Of a stretch of DNA of 64,000 bases, positions 28,718-39,698 are shown one piece after another. Every line of letters begins with the position of its first letter. Positions within the stretch are counted from its first letter, which is position 1. Under the pieces are notes generated by a model that did not search any database, had not been told where the DNA came from, and was given only the letters and a program-made list of their open reading frames with translations. Made by a program: the position numbers and the translations under genes. Source of the DNA: Glaciecola nitratireducens FR1064 (GTDB lineage: Bacteria; Pseudomonadota; Gammaproteobacteria; Enterobacterales; Alteromonadaceae); the NCBI RefSeq assembly GCF_000226565.1, contig NC_016041.1, forward strand, positions 496,001 to 560,000, read 5' to 3'.

Positions 28718-29769
28718 TGCGAATAACTCCTACTTGCTAAGCCCATCGCAATCGCCAGTTGTGCAGCAAACTTTTTCAGTCTATCAGCGTCAACGTTTTC
28801 AGCGATGGTCAAATTTAAGAACGGATTAAACGCTTCAACTTCAATCCCGAGGTCTTTTGCTAATTCCTCAACCACCATTGGCAGTGAACCAGCGCCGCCT
28901 GATATTAAGATCTTGTCAGGCTGCTGCTTATGAGTCGTTGACGCATACATTTGTAATGCGCGTTGAATTTGCTGTTGCAGAGCGGATAAAAACATAGGCA
29001 ACGTATCTTTAAACCAAGATTCTGGTGCTGAACCATCAGCAATTTGGTTCTCAACTTCTTGAATGTCTAGCGAATGAATAACCGCTAAATCTTGTACGAA
29101 TTTATTCATACCGAAGTTGTGTTCTTTGCTGTAAATAACTTCACCGTCTTCAACGAAGCATACTTGAAGTAAGCTTGCCCCGACGTTAATGCAGCAAGTT
29201 GGCTTGTCTTTTTTGTGAGTTGCAAAGTGAATCAGTGCGTTACCCAGTGCGTATCCTTCGATATCCATAACGACTGGTTCGAAAGGCGCTTCTCTCACTA
29301 CCGTGATACGACTATCAATCATGTCTTTATGAGCGGCGCTAAGTAACACTTCAACTTTTCCGCCATGAGTTTTGCTTTCACCCAATTCTTCAAAGTCTAA
29401 GTACACTTCTTCTAAAGGATAAGGAATTAAGCTATCTGCTTCGATTTCAATTTGACTTTCCAATTCAAAATCAGTTTGATTCGGCTCCATGAAAACCACT
29501 TTACTTAAGACGGATGCGCCGGCAACGGCTATCGCGACATTTTTGTTTTTGGCCTTCAAATTATGCTTGACCTTAGCTAATGCTTTGCTCACAGCGTCAA
29601 AATCTTTAATTTCACGCTCATTAAATGCGGCACCAATAATAGGTTCGCAAGCGAAAGCATTTACTTTGGCGACAGAACCGCTAACATCTAGGCATACAGC
29701 CTTGACGTATTTAGTTCCGATGTCTAGCCCGATAATACTTTGGGCTTTTTTCTTAAAAAGCGGTTTCAT
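28705..29769 (-). CDS. pilM: PilM, actin-like type IV pilus assembly ATPase
   Basis: A 354-residue cytoplasmic protein of the FtsA/actin fold: phosphate-1 loop IGLDIGTKYVKAV (about 14-26), ISGGAGSLP adenosine loop (about 292-300). It binds the PilN tail and forms the inner ring of the pilus machine. It is first in pilMNOPQ; its promoter must lie in the 138 bp shared with the divergent mrcA gene, the standard arrangement. Confidence 0.95.
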   Translation of the reverse strand: MKPLFKKKAQSIIGLDIGTKYVKAVCLDVSGSVAKVNAFACEPIIGAAFNEREIKDFDAVSKALAKVKHNLKAKNKNVAIAVAGASVLSKVVFMEPNQTDFELESQIEIEADSLIPYPLEEVYLDFEELGESKTHGGKVEVLLSAAHKDMIDSRITVVREAPFEPVVMDIEGYALGNALIHFATHKKDKPTCCINVGASLLQVCFVEDGEVIYSKEHNFGMNKFVQDLAVIHSLDIQEVENQIADGSAPESWFKDTLPMFLSALQQQIQRALQMYASTTHKQQPDKILISGGAGSLPMVVEELAKDLGIEVEAFNPFLNLTIAENVDADRLKKFAAQLAIAMGLASRSYSQWHM

Positions 29770-29907
29770 TCAATAGTAGCTCTGTCATAGTTCTAGTATC
29801 ATAGGTTCAAATAATACTGATTTTTTTAAACTGTATGGATCTGTTAACGACACCTAAGTATAAAAATTGAGTATTTAAGCCCAACAATTAAAAGTGAAAA
29901 CAGTTCA

Positions 29908-32586
29908 GTGAAGTTAATAAAGAAGCTTATATTACTGACCACCCTAGGTTTTTTTCTAGGGGTCATTAGCATCATAGGTATGTATTTTTATCTCAAACCA
30001 GAGCTTCCTAGTGTGGAAGTGCTGCGAGAAGTAAAATTACAAACACCCATGCGTATATTTACCCAAGACGGTAAATTAATATCTCAATATGGGGTGAAAA
30101 GAAGGATACCGGTTTCTCTAGAGGAAGTCCCCGAGGCCTTGGTACAGGCTTTGATCGCAACCGAAGATAGCCGTTTCTACGACCATATTGGCGTCGATCC
30201 AATCGGCGTAGCGCGCGCCTTCTTAAATTTAGTCACTACGGGCGAACGAGGGCAGGGAGCAAGTACTTTAACGATGCAAATGGCGCGTGGTTTCTTCTTA
30301 ACCAGGGAAAAGAAATTTAGCCGTAAAATTAGGGAGCTGTTCATTGCACTGCATATGGAGCAAGAATTAAGCAAAGATGAAATTCTTGAATTATATCTCA
30401 ATAAAGTTGAATTAGGACACCGCGCCTTCGGTTTTGGCGCTGCCGCTCAAGTTTATTATGGGAAAAACTTAAATCAGTTAGATTTAGCCCAGATAGCAAC
30501 GTTAGCAGGGCTACCGCAAGCACCATCGACACTAAATCCAATTAGTCGTCCCGAGCGCTCAAAAGAGCGTCGGCGCATCGTCTTGCTGCGTATGTTGGAT
30601 GAGGGTTACATCAACAGGCAGCAATTTGATGAGGCTGCACAAGCACCCGTGACGGCGAAGAAGCACGGTGCCGAATTGGCGCTTGATGCTCCTTATTTGG
30701 CTGACCTTATCTATAACGAGATGGTAGAGATATACGGCAAAGAAATAGCAGAGACTAGCGGTTTCAATGTGTATGCAACGGCGAGTTATGACATGCAGAA
30801 AGCGGCGCAAGAAGCGGTTATCCAAAACCTACATGATTATGACGAAAGGCACGGATTTAGAGGCCCTCTTGCGCAGCTGTGGGAGCCACTCAAACGCCAG
30901 GCAGTAACACCGAGTGCTGCATCTGATAGTTCAGAACAATCTAATGTTGAACCCGAAGAAACGCCGGCTCCCTTCAATGAAAACGCCTGGTCAGTTGAAA
31001 AAGTGACAGCCTACCTCGACAGCGTCGATGAAATAAAACCATTGTTGCCAGCAGTGGTAATGGCAGTTCAACAAAAAACTGCAGACGTGATTATCGCAGA
31101 CGGGCGAATGATTAGACTAACTTGGGACGGATTAGATTGGGCGAGGCCTTATATTAGCGATCAGTCGCAAGGTGATGACCCAGAATACGCTGCAGACATT
31201 CTTGCTGAAGGTATGCTGGTATATATCCGAAAGCGTCCTCAAGATGACGTTTGGCAATTAGGACAATTTCCCGATGCAACAGGAGCTTTGGTTGCACTTG
31301 ATCCAAACGATGGCGCTGTAAAGGCTGTTGTAGGCGGGTACAGCTTTTACCAAAGTCAATTTAACCGAGCCACGCAGGCGAAACGTCAAGTGGGTTCAAA
31401 CATTAAGCCCTTTGTGTACGCTGGCGCCATTGAAAGTGGCTATAATCTAGCAAGTATTATTAACGATGCTCCTATAAATCAATGGGATAGCTCATCGGGT
31501 GTTGCTTGGCGTCCACAAAATTCGCCTGCTGTTTATGAAGGACCAATACGGATGCGCGTCGCGATGGGCATGTCAAAAAACGTTGTGTCGGTTCGTTTGT
31601 TACGAGGAGTTGGTTTGGATGAGACGGTAGACTATATTGCCCGTTTTGGATTCGACAAAGACGACATACCAAGAGACGAAACCTTGTCCTTGGGATCAGG
31701 GTCGCATACGCCCATTGAAGTTGTTTCTGGGATTGCCGTTTTAGCCAACGGTGGTTTTGCCGTTCGCCCTTATTTTATTGAACGCATTGAGAATGATCTG
31801 GGTGAGTTATTGTGGCAGGCAGAGCCTGTTTATGCATGCAACCCATGTGATACTGACACACCTTCTAAACAAGAGTCTGCAGAAGATGAGCGAGACATAG
31901 AAGCGATGCTTGCCGCAGAGTTTGGCCGACAAACAACAAATACTGCGGTAAAAGCCAAAGTTAAACAATCTGCAGAACAAGTGATTAGTCCGCAAACTGC
32001 TTTCCTAGTTACTGAAATGATGCGCACTGCCGTGAAAGCTAACGGCAGTTGGAACAATAAAACCTACTGGTTGGGCACAGGGTGGCGCGCAAAGAACTTG
32101 CTGCAGCGAGACGACATAGGCGGTAAAACAGGAACGACAAACGATTCAAAAGATACTTGGTTTAGTGGCTTTGCTGGTAACTTAGTGGCAACAACATGGG
32201 TTGGATTTGATGATGCATCGCGTCAACTTGGTAGAGCGTCGAGAAATCAAAACTTAGTTAACAAAAATCCAGAGAAATTTAATTGGATTGGCAATGCTGT
32301 CATTGGTGTTGAAGATGGCGCTAAAGGAGCTCAACCCGCCTGGATCCGGTTTATGCAGGATGTGCTGAAGGATAAGCCTGAAGTGCAAAAGCAAATTCCA
32401 GAAGGTATTGTTCGAGTAAGAATTGATATTAAAACAGGTAAGCTAACGAAGCGAACAGACCATACTGCTATGTTTGAATACTTCAAAGTTGGAACTGAAC
32501 CAACCACTTATGTGACCGATGATGAGTTATCATTGCCGATAGATGAAGAAAATCCGGAACAACCAAAAGATGATGATATCTTTTAA
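29908..32586 (+). CDS. mrcA: MrcA, penicillin-binding protein 1A
   Basis: An 892-residue bifunctional peptidoglycan synthase. A membrane anchor (about 7-28) is followed by a GT51 transglycosylase with ATEDSRFYDHIGVD and QGASTLTMQMARG, an OB-like insert (about 330-440), and a transpeptidase domain with the Ser nucleophile in VGSNIKPF, SKN in MSKNVVS and KTGTT in DIGGKTGTTND. Length is slightly above E. coli PBP1A (850). The start is GTG at 29908. It is divergent from pilMNOPQ, as commonly found. Confidence 0.95.
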   Translation: MKLIKKLILLTTLGFFLGVISIIGMYFYLKPELPSVEVLREVKLQTPMRIFTQDGKLISQYGVKRRIPVSLEEVPEALVQALIATEDSRFYDHIGVDPIGVARAFLNLVTTGERGQGASTLTMQMARGFFLTREKKFSRKIRELFIALHMEQELSKDEILELYLNKVELGHRAFGFGAAAQVYYGKNLNQLDLAQIATLAGLPQAPSTLNPISRPERSKERRRIVLLRMLDEGYINRQQFDEAAQAPVTAKKHGAELALDAPYLADLIYNEMVEIYGKEIAETSGFNVYATASYDMQKAAQEAVIQNLHDYDERHGFRGPLAQLWEPLKRQAVTPSAASDSSEQSNVEPEETPAPFNENAWSVEKVTAYLDSVDEIKPLLPAVVMAVQQKTADVIIADGRMIRLTWDGLDWARPYISDQSQGDDPEYAADILAEGMLVYIRKRPQDDVWQLGQFPDATGALVALDPNDGAVKAVVGGYSFYQSQFNRATQAKRQVGSNIKPFVYAGAIESGYNLASIINDAPINQWDSSSGVAWRPQNSPAVYEGPIRMRVAMGMSKNVVSVRLLRGVGLDETVDYIARFGFDKDDIPRDETLSLGSGSHTPIEVVSGIAVLANGGFAVRPYFIERIENDLGELLWQAEPVYACNPCDTDTPSKQESAEDERDIEAMLAAEFGRQTTNTAVKAKVKQSAEQVISPQTAFLVTEMMRTAVKANGSWNNKTYWLGTGWRAKNLLQRDDIGGKTGTTNDSKDTWFSGFAGNLVATTWVGFDDASRQLGRASRNQNLVNKNPEKFNWIGNAVIGVEDGAKGAQPAWIRFMQDVLKDKPEVQKQIPEGIVRVRIDIKTGKLTKRTDHTAMFEYFKVGTEPTTYVTDDELSLPIDEENPEQPKDDDIF

Positions 32587-32737
32587 GCATCTTCATTTTT
32601 TTGAGTTGTGTAAAGTAAAACTCGATTTTACGATTTTATAAGCGTCTACGGTAGGGTTTGTTGGAAGGTTAGCAAGCCGGAAATGAACATAGTAGTATTA
32701 ATTATTAACGCACCAGGCAAAAAAAGAGAATTCACGA

Positions 32738-34432
32738 ATGAGCGACAAGAGTCAGCGCAATCACCTATATATTCCCCACTCAGGGCCATCTTTACTTGAA
32801 ACGCCTTTGCTGAACAAAGGCAGTGCATTCACTGAGAAAGAGCGCAAGAATTTTAATTTACTTGGCTTACTACCTCCACGATACGAAACAATTGAAGAAC
32901 AAGTCGGCAGAGCCTATAAACAATACAAAGGTTTCGAGGATCCGCTTAATAAGCATATCTATTTACGTGCTATTCAAGATAATAACGAGACCTTGTTCTA
33001 TCGTCTTCTGCAAGCGCACATTGAAGAAATGATGCCCATCATTTATACGCCTACAGTAGGTGATGCATGTGAGAGTTTCTCTGACATCTATCGCAGCTCT
33101 CGTGGGTTATTTATCAGCTACGAAGAACGTCATTTGATGGACGATATTTTACGCAATGCAACCAAACGCAAAGTAAAAGTCATCGTTGTGACGGATGGCG
33201 AGCGTATCTTAGGTTTAGGTGACCAAGGTATCGGCGGCATGGGTATCCCTATTGGTAAGCTTTCCTTATACACGGCGTGCGGCGGTATCAGCCCTGCTTA
33301 CACCTTGCCCGTAATGCTAGATGTTGGGACCAACAATCCGAAATTACTCAATGACCCAATGTACATGGGTGCGCGGCATGAAAGAATAAACCAAGAGCAA
33401 TACTATGAGTTTGTCGATATGTTTATTTGCGCAGCTCGCAGACGTTGGCCTGAAGTAATGATTCAATTTGAAGATTTTGCACAACCAAATGCGATGCCGT
33501 TATTGAAAAAATATCGTGAAGAAGTGTGCTGCTTTAATGATGATATCCAAGGTACTGCAGCGGTCACCTTAGGTACGATTTTAGCGGCCTGCCGTGTGCG
33601 TGGTTCTAAATTGTCGGATATGAATATTGTTTTTGTAGGGTCTGGCTCAGCTGGTTGCGGCATTGCTGAAATGCTTGTCCAACAAATGATATTTGAGGGC
33701 CTGACTGATGTAGAAGCGCGCAAACATGTATTTATGATTGATCGTTTTGGCCTGTTAACCGAAGGAATGGAAGGCTTACGCGATTTTCAGCGGGCTTTGC
33801 AACAGCCTAAAGAAGCGATTGAATCTTGGTCTTACAGCGGCGAATATGCTTCGCTGTTAGACGTTGTTCATTGTGCTAAGCCTGACATATTGATTGGGGT
33901 TTCTGGCCAACCGGGTCTATTTAGCGAACAGGTTGTAACCGCAATGGCACAAAATAGTAAGAAGCCTATTATTTTCCCGCTAAGCAACCCATCTCGTCAG
34001 GTCGAAGCAAGACCAGAGCAAGTGATTGAGTGGACCGACGGCAACGTTGTGATTGCAACTGGAAGTCCATTTAAACCTGTGGAATATAAAGGTCGTGTAT
34101 ATCCAATAGCACAGTGTAATAACAGCTACATATTCCCAGGTATTGGGCTAGGTGTTATTGCTTCTAAAGCACGTATTATTAGTGATGAAATGTTAATGGC
34201 CGCTAGTAACGCGCTCGCTGATGCTTCGCCGATGGTAAATGATCCTAAGGGTGAGTTACTGCCCCCTTTAACCGAAATTGAGAACTTGAGTCGAAAGATT
34301 GCATTTGCGGTTGCAAAAGTGGCGATGGAGCAGGGCTTAGCACTCCCTATTCCAGATGAAATGTTAATGCAGCGTATAGAGGGTGATTTCTGGAAGCCTG
34401 AGTACCGCCCTTATAAGCGCGTTAGCATCTAA
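32738..34432 (+). CDS. maeA: MaeA, NAD-dependent malic enzyme
   Basis: A 564-residue enzyme that oxidatively decarboxylates malate to pyruvate. Catalytic Tyr is in [12 protein letters not shown], metal ligands in FEDFAQPNA and [13 protein letters not shown], and the NAD loop is [13 protein letters not shown]. Length and motifs match E. coli MaeA/SfcA (565). It is monocistronic, with a terminator 20 bp downstream. A short GTAAAA / TTTTAC dyad lies about 110 bp upstream. Confidence 0.95.
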   Translation: MSDKSQRNHLYIPHSGPSLLETPLLNKGSAFTEKERKNFNLLGLLPPRYETIEEQVGRAYKQYKGFEDPLNKHIYLRAIQDNNETLFYRLLQAHIEEMMPIIYTPTVGDACESFSDIYRSSRGLFISYEERHLMDDILRNATKRKVKVIVVTDGERILGLGDQGIGGMGIPIGKLSLYTACGGISPAYTLPVMLDVGTNNPKLLNDPMYMGARHERINQEQYYEFVDMFICAARRRWPEVMIQFEDFAQPNAMPLLKKYREEVCCFNDDIQGTAAVTLGTILAACRVRGSKLSDMNIVFVGSGSAGCGIAEMLVQQMIFEGLTDVEARKHVFMIDRFGLLTEGMEGLRDFQRALQQPKEAIESWSYSGEYASLLDVVHCAKPDILIGVSGQPGLFSEQVVTAMAQNSKKPIIFPLSNPSRQVEARPEQVIEWTDGNVVIATGSPFKPVEYKGRVYPIAQCNNSYIFPGIGLGVIASKARIISDEMLMAASNALADASPMVNDPKGELLPPLTEIENLSRKIAFAVAKVAMEQGLALPIPDEMLMQRIEGDFWKPEYRPYKRVSI

Positions 34433-34451
34433 TTTATCAGTTCATTAAACA

Positions 34452-34482
34452 CCTGCTTACATCAATTGTAAGCAGGCGTTTT
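34452..34482 (+). terminator. Rho-independent terminator after maeA
   Basis: A perfect 9-bp stem CCTGCTTAC / GTAAGCAGG with a 7-nt loop is followed by CGTTTT. It lies between the convergent maeA and argA genes. Confidence 0.85.
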
Positions 34483-34617
34483 CCAAGTAACTACAATGCG
34501 GCAATTAGCCCTTTATCGGAAATATCATTTTTTAGGTTGCTACAAAAAATGAGCTATTAAAAAGTCTATAACCGTAATATATTCATAGGGTTATATTTTC
34601 CCATGTATCAAAAAAAC

Positions 34618-35937
34618 TTAGTTCGGCGCTAGTGACAACATAAACACCTTGCTGTTGCGCGTAAAGTTATACATTTCTTTTTTGGCTGAGGGCAATGCGT
34701 CCACTGTCGTTTCTGCAAAGCCCTGCTCTAAAAACCAATGTGCCGTGACTGTAGTGAGAACAAATATACGCTCTAGTCCACTTAAAATAGCTTTTTTGCG
34801 GATCTCCTCTAGCAATCTCTCGCCTCTGTTTCCGCCTCTATAGTCGTGATGGGTTGCCACGCAGGCTAACTCTCCGCAAGCGTCGCTCTTATACATATAC
34901 AAAGCGGCGCAGGCGATAATCATTCCATCTCGGACAATCACGGTAAATAAATCAATCTCATTTTCTAAGCGCTCTCGCGAACGCTTCACTAAAGCACCGC
35001 TTTCTTCTAAGGGTTTAATTAGCTTTAAAATACCGCCAACGTCGTCTATCGTGGCCGTTCTCAGCTGCTCATAGTGATTCTGTAATACAAGTGAACCGGC
35101 ACCATCGCGAGTAAATAGTTCTTTCAGCAGCGCACCATCAGTATGATAATTGATGCAGTGCGCGCGGCTTACTCCTGCCTCCACGGACGCAATCATCGCG
35201 GTTAAGCATGTAGTTTCTGCATCAATGTTCGCAAGTGCTAACTCTTTCTTTATGAGATTTAACTCAATCGTTCTGAGCAATCTACCATCCTGATTAAAAA
35301 TGCCATCCCGCTCTGAAAGCGTGATGATTTTGTCCGCTTTCATGGCAATCGCTGCTTGGGTCGCAACGTCTTCATGTGACAAGTTAAAAACTTCGCCAGT
35401 GGGTGAGTATCCCATGGGTGATAGCAGCACAATTGAGCCATCGGAAAGATGATCATTAATGCCCTGTACATCGATACGACGAACTAGACCGGTATTTTCA
35501 AAGTCGACACCATTTCGCACACCTAATGGACGCGCGACCACTAAATTACCAGAACACACCCTTATTTGTGAACCATGCATTGGCGAATTGGGCAAGCCCA
35601 TCGTCAGTAAAGCTTCAATTTGGCTGCGCAAAGAGCCCGCAGCGTCTTTAACGCATTCTAAGGTTTCTTTATTTGTAACCCTGATGCCGTCTCTAAACAT
35701 CGACTCCTTATTACGGAGCTGCAAACGAAGATCAATTTGAGGACGAGCGCCATGCACAATGATAAGTCGGACACCAAGACTATTTAACAAGGCTATATCT
35801 TGAATGATCCTAGGAAAATTAGGGTCCTCTATAGCTTCGCCACCGAACATGATCACAAAGGTTTTACCTCGGTGTGCGTTAATGTAAGGAGCAGAGCTCC
35901 TAAATAGACGAATACTTTCAGTATCAGACAGTGCCAT
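34618..35937 (-). CDS. argA: ArgA, N-acetylglutamate synthase
   Basis: A 439-residue enzyme for the first step of arginine synthesis. It has an amino-acid-kinase domain (about 1-290; FVIMFGGEAIEDPNF and LIIVHGARPQID), usually the arginine feedback site, and a GNAT acetyltransferase domain (about 295-439; ACVATHHDYRGGNRGERLL). Length matches E. coli ArgA (443). It follows argH by 64 bp on the same strand. In Vibrio-type genomes a short GNAT is fused to ArgH instead; here argA is full-length and separate. Confidence 0.94.
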   Translation of the reverse strand: MALSDTESIRLFRSSAPYINAHRGKTFVIMFGGEAIEDPNFPRIIQDIALLNSLGVRLIIVHGARPQIDLRLQLRNKESMFRDGIRVTNKETLECVKDAAGSLRSQIEALLTMGLPNSPMHGSQIRVCSGNLVVARPLGVRNGVDFENTGLVRRIDVQGINDHLSDGSIVLLSPMGYSPTGEVFNLSHEDVATQAAIAMKADKIITLSERDGIFNQDGRLLRTIELNLIKKELALANIDAETTCLTAMIASVEAGVSRAHCINYHTDGALLKELFTRDGAGSLVLQNHYEQLRTATIDDVGGILKLIKPLEESGALVKRSRERLENEIDLFTVIVRDGMIIACAALYMYKSDACGELACVATHHDYRGGNRGERLLEEIRKKAILSGLERIFVLTTVTAHWFLEQGFAETTVDALPSAKKEMYNFTRNSKVFMLSLAPN

Positions 35938-36001
35938 TCTGGTCTCTCTTTATTACGCTCTTTAAAGATTTCTTCAATGCTTCACGAAATACACTCACCG
36001 G

Positions 36002-37387
36002 CTACCCCGTGAGTTGGTCAAGTTTTTCGAGTTCGACATAGAGTGCTCGAATGACCAACTCCTTATTCGTTCCGCCAAGCACATTACGTTTGTTCAATAC
36101 TGACTCTAATTCTAGAACTGGGTAGACATCTTCTTCGATCTTGTCGTTAATTGATTGAAACTCGGCAACACTTAAATCTTCTAAGGCTTTGCCTTTTGAA
36201 ATTGCGAAAACCACGGCCTGCCCAGAAATATCATGTGCAGTTCTAAACGGAATACCTTTCGCTACTAGATAGTCGGCTAATTCTGTTGCGTTTGCATAGC
36301 CCTGTTGAGCAGCAGCTCGACACCTTTCTTCATTGAGTGAGAGGGTGTCGAGTACTTCAACCGCAATACATAAACAAATATGCCATTGGTTGACGCTGTC
36401 GATTGCTCCCTCTTTATCTTCTTGCATATCTTTGTTGTAAGCTAGCGGTAAGCCTTTCATTGTAACTAACAATGCCTGCAAATTACCGAACACACGACCA
36501 CATTTTCCGCGCATCAGTTCAAGCGCATCTGGATTCTTTTTTTGTGGCATAAGTGATGAGCCGGACGTAACAGAATCGCCCAGCTGCAGAAAACCAGCTT
36601 CGCCGCTATTGTAAAAAATTAAGTCTTCAGCCATGCGCGACAAATGCATCATACTTGTGCTGGCATTAAACAGAAGTTCTAGCACAAAGTCGCGATCGGA
36701 AACGGCATCTAAACTGTTTAAACAGGGTGAATCAAAGCCCAATTCTGCTGCGATTTTGTCGCGATCAACTGGAAACGTGGTTCCTGCTAGCGCGCCGGAG
36801 CCCAATGGACATTGATTCAGACGCTTTTGTAAGTCTTCAATGCGACTTACGTCACGTTTCAACATTTCGACGTAAGCAAGACACCAATGAGCGAAATAAA
36901 CTGGCTGGGCGCGTTGTAAATGAGTGTAGCCAGGAATAATTGCATTTTCGTGACGAGTCGCGACTTTTAGCAGCGCACTAATGACATTTAGGCAATCTTC
37001 TCTCAGCGATGCCAGATGCGAACGACACCACAAACGAAAGTCAGTAGCGACTTGGTCGTTTCTGCTGCGGCCAGTGTGAAGCTTTCTAGCTATATCACCT
37101 AGTTCAGCTGTTAATGTTGCTTCAACAAAGCTGTGAATATCTTCTTCAGGAGAGTTTGCGAAATCTAAGGTTCCTGCTTCAGCTTGCTTTTTTAGCGCAA
37201 TTAGCGAGCTTTCTAGTTGAAACTGTTCATTTTCGTTTAATACTCCGGCTTCCTTCAAAGCTCGTGACCAAACGATAGAGCCCCAAATATCTTCAGATGC
37301 CATTACATAATCGAAAGGCAGTGAATCATTAACCTGCTTAAACATGTCGCTGCTACCGGACTGAAAGCGCCCACCCCATAATGCCAT
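36002..37387 (-). CDS. argH: ArgH, argininosuccinate lyase
   Basis: A 461-residue fumarase-superfamily enzyme splitting argininosuccinate into arginine and fumarate. The signature is [12 protein letters not shown] (about residues 280-291), with [13 protein letters not shown] and the catalytic His in [10 protein letters not shown]. It ends without any GNAT extension. It lies 9 bp after argG. Confidence 0.96.
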   Translation of the reverse strand: MALWGGRFQSGSSDMFKQVNDSLPFDYVMASEDIWGSIVWSRALKEAGVLNENEQFQLESSLIALKKQAEAGTLDFANSPEEDIHSFVEATLTAELGDIARKLHTGRSRNDQVATDFRLWCRSHLASLREDCLNVISALLKVATRHENAIIPGYTHLQRAQPVYFAHWCLAYVEMLKRDVSRIEDLQKRLNQCPLGSGALAGTTFPVDRDKIAAELGFDSPCLNSLDAVSDRDFVLELLFNASTSMMHLSRMAEDLIFYNSGEAGFLQLGDSVTSGSSLMPQKKNPDALELMRGKCGRVFGNLQALLVTMKGLPLAYNKDMQEDKEGAIDSVNQWHICLCIAVEVLDTLSLNEERCRAAAQQGYANATELADYLVAKGIPFRTAHDISGQAVVFAISKGKALEDLSVAEFQSINDKIEEDVYPVLELESVLNKRNVLGGTNKELVIRALYVELEKLDQLTG

Positions 37388-37396
37388 GATGCTTCC

Positions 37397-38617
37397 TTAT
37401 TTCTGTTTTAATGCTTTGATGCGGCTAGACAAACTAAAGAGTCTGATAAAACCTTCAGCGTGGCTTTGATTGTAAACATCGTCTGCACCAAAGGTTGCGA
37501 AGTCTTCTGAATATAGACTGTTCGGCGATTGACGCTGCACAACGGTAGCCTGGCCTTTGTATAGTTTTACGACAATTTCGCCAGTAACCAATTTTGCAAA
37601 GCTTGCTGCGCTCGCTAATAAAGCATCATTGAGAGCTGTAAACCAGCGACCGTCGTACATCACATGTGAGAACTCAAGCGCAAGTTGCTCTCGGAATTTC
37701 AGTGCTGACTTGTCTAACACAAGACACTCGAGGGCTTTATAAGCTTTCATTAACACGGTACCGCCTGGCGTTTCATAGCAGCCGCGAGATTTCATGCCAA
37801 CCAGTCTATTTTCTACAATATCAATCCGTCCAACGCCGTGTGGTGCCGCTAGTTGGTTAAGCTCTACCAAGGCTTGATAAGGAGACAATGCTTTGCCGTT
37901 GACATGCGTTAAGCGGCCTTCATCGAAGCTAAGAGAAATACGCTCTGATTTATCTGGCGCATCCTCAGGATCAGTTGTCATTGTCCAAACTTGCTTGCTT
38001 GGTTCACACCAAGGATCCTCTAGTTCACCGCCTTCGTGCGATATGTGCCACGCGTTTGCATCACGGCTGTATATTTTAGTTGCTGACGCACTTGACTTAA
38101 TATTTCGGCTAGCCAAGTAGTCGAGTAAGTCTTCACGCGATACCATGTCCCATTCACGCCAAGGAGCAATTACTTGTAAATCCGGCGCTAATGCTGCGAA
38201 CGCGCCTTCAAATCGTACTTGGTCGTTGCCTTTACCGGTGCAGCCATGGCTTAGCGCATCGGCACCTACTTTGCGAGCAATCTCGACTTGGGCTTTGGCA
38301 ATTACTGGTCGAGCCATCGATGTTCCCAGCAAATACTCGCCCTCATATACCGCACCCGTTGTAATGGTAGGGTAGATAAAGTCGCTAACAAACTCTTCTT
38401 TCAGATCGACAATGTGGCATTCACTTGCCCCAGACGCGATGGCTTTGTCATACAAGCCTTCAAGCTCTTCTTCACCTTGACCAACATCGGCAGCAAAGGC
38501 GACGACTTCGCAATCATAGTTTTCCTTGAGCCAAGGCATAATTGCCGATGTGTCGAGTCCGCCAGAGTAGGCTAATACGACCTTTTTTATATCGTGTTTG
38601 TTGTCTGTTAACGCCAT
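37397..38617 (-). CDS. argG: ArgG, argininosuccinate synthase
   Basis: A 406-residue ATP-dependent ligase joining citrulline and aspartate. The PP-loop is [11 protein letters not shown] (about residues 15-25), with [13 protein letters not shown] (about 120-132) and the C-terminal [14 protein letters not shown]. It belongs to the short (type I) ArgG group. It follows argF by 106 bp, a gap containing two AGTTGCTAA repeats 15 bp apart near the argF stop. Confidence 0.96.
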   Translation of the reverse strand: MALTDNKHDIKKVVLAYSGGLDTSAIMPWLKENYDCEVVAFAADVGQGEEELEGLYDKAIASGASECHIVDLKEEFVSDFIYPTITTGAVYEGEYLLGTSMARPVIAKAQVEIARKVGADALSHGCTGKGNDQVRFEGAFAALAPDLQVIAPWREWDMVSREDLLDYLASRNIKSSASATKIYSRDANAWHISHEGGELEDPWCEPSKQVWTMTTDPEDAPDKSERISLSFDEGRLTHVNGKALSPYQALVELNQLAAPHGVGRIDIVENRLVGMKSRGCYETPGGTVLMKAYKALECLVLDKSALKFREQLALEFSHVMYDGRWFTALNDALLASAASFAKLVTGEIVVKLYKGQATVVQRQSPNSLYSEDFATFGADDVYNQSHAEGFIRLFSLSSRIKALKQK

Positions 38618-38723
38618 TCTTAAATCCTTAATTACTGATAAGCCAATGTTATTAGCTCAGTTGTATAAATAGGTAGTGATATTTGTCTATGTACTATAGT
38701 TGCTAATCGCAAAGTTGCTAACT

Positions 38724-39644
38724 TCAATCTAGCGCAACATTGCCAACCAGCATCGCCAAAATGGCATTTTGTGCATGCATGCGATTTTCAGCCTGGAGCA
38801 TTAATAATGATTGCTCGCTGTCCATTAAGCTGCCGCTTATCTCTAAATCACGATGAGCTGGTTGGCAGTGCATCACGTAGCTTGCGCCTGACTTTTTCAT
38901 CAGTGCTTCATTTACTTGATAGGCTGCAAACTTTTCTTTTATTTGTGCCAATGGCGTGTTGTCGCCCATGGAGAGCCATGTGTCGGTATACAGAATGTCG
39001 GCCTGTCCTAATTCGTCAATGTCATTTGCAATGGTTAGGCTCACATCGTTTTCAAACGCTAATTTAGCCGCATGTTTAGCGATGTTCGGGTTAATTTCGA
39101 AACCTTTTGGTGTGATGACTGTTTGATGGCAGCCTAAAAGTGCACCCACTATCAATAGTGAATGAGTCACATTATTGCCGTCTCCAATATAGGCCATCGT
39201 TTTACCTTTAACCCCACCCAACTTTTCAAACATAGCGAGATAGTCAGCTAGCGCTTGGCACGGATGATAGAGATCGCATAAGGCATTGATAACCGGAACA
39301 TTGGCACCTTTGGCGAGATCAACCAGCGTCTTATGCTCGTAAACTCGCGATACAATGGCATCGGCCCAGCAGGCTAGATTAGCGCCAACATCAATGGGGT
39401 CTTCTCTGTCTTTGAGCGGAGAGCCTTGGCTGTCGACATAAACCATATGTCCACCGAGTTTATGAATGCCAATATCGAAGCTCACTCTTGTGCGTAGCGA
39501 CGGTTTCTCAAAAATCGCAACGATTGATTTACCCTCTAAAGGGCGGCCAAATTTTTCAGGATGCGTTTTAAGTTCGACTGCAAGTTTTAATAACGAATGC
39601 ATCGAAGTTGGTTTCCATTCTCTGAAGCTGAGTAAGTCCTGCAT
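38724..39644 (-). CDS. argF: ArgF, ornithine carbamoyltransferase
   Basis: A 306-residue transcarbamoylase. The carbamoyl-phosphate loop is FEKPSLRTRVSFD (E. coli has the STRTR form), followed by DLYHPCQALADYL. The ornithine loop is MHCQPAHRD instead of the usual HCLPA. Proline in place of the first Ser and Gln in place of Leu also occur in other OTC proteins, and the arg operon context makes ornithine the most likely substrate; N-acetyl- or N-succinylornithine forms remain possible alternatives. It makes citrulline. Confidence 0.9.
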   Translation of the reverse strand: MQDLLSFREWKPTSMHSLLKLAVELKTHPEKFGRPLEGKSIVAIFEKPSLRTRVSFDIGIHKLGGHMVYVDSQGSPLKDREDPIDVGANLACWADAIVSRVYEHKTLVDLAKGANVPVINALCDLYHPCQALADYLAMFEKLGGVKGKTMAYIGDGNNVTHSLLIVGALLGCHQTVITPKGFEINPNIAKHAAKLAFENDVSLTIANDIDELGQADILYTDTWLSMGDNTPLAQIKEKFAAYQVNEALMKKSGASYVMHCQPAHRDLEISGSLMDSEQSLLMLQAENRMHAQNAILAMLVGNVALD

Positions 39645-39698
39645 TATCTATTCCTATCCTTTTCTATATTCAGTATATTTTGCTCGTATTCACAATCG

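Noticed and set aside
32615-32631. GTAAAA / TTTTAC dyad upstream of maeA as an operator
   Set aside because: Arms are only 6 bp and A/T-rich; such matches are expected by chance here.
34517-34545. CATTTTTT / AAAAAATG hairpin as an argA terminator
   Set aside because: The stem has a single G-C pair and would be too weak for intrinsic termination.
38724-39644. ArgF as an acetyl- or succinylornithine transcarbamoylase
   Set aside because: PSLRTR and HCQPA also occur in ordinary ornithine carbamoyltransferases, and the gene sits in argCBFGH with argA and a normal acetylated pathway.
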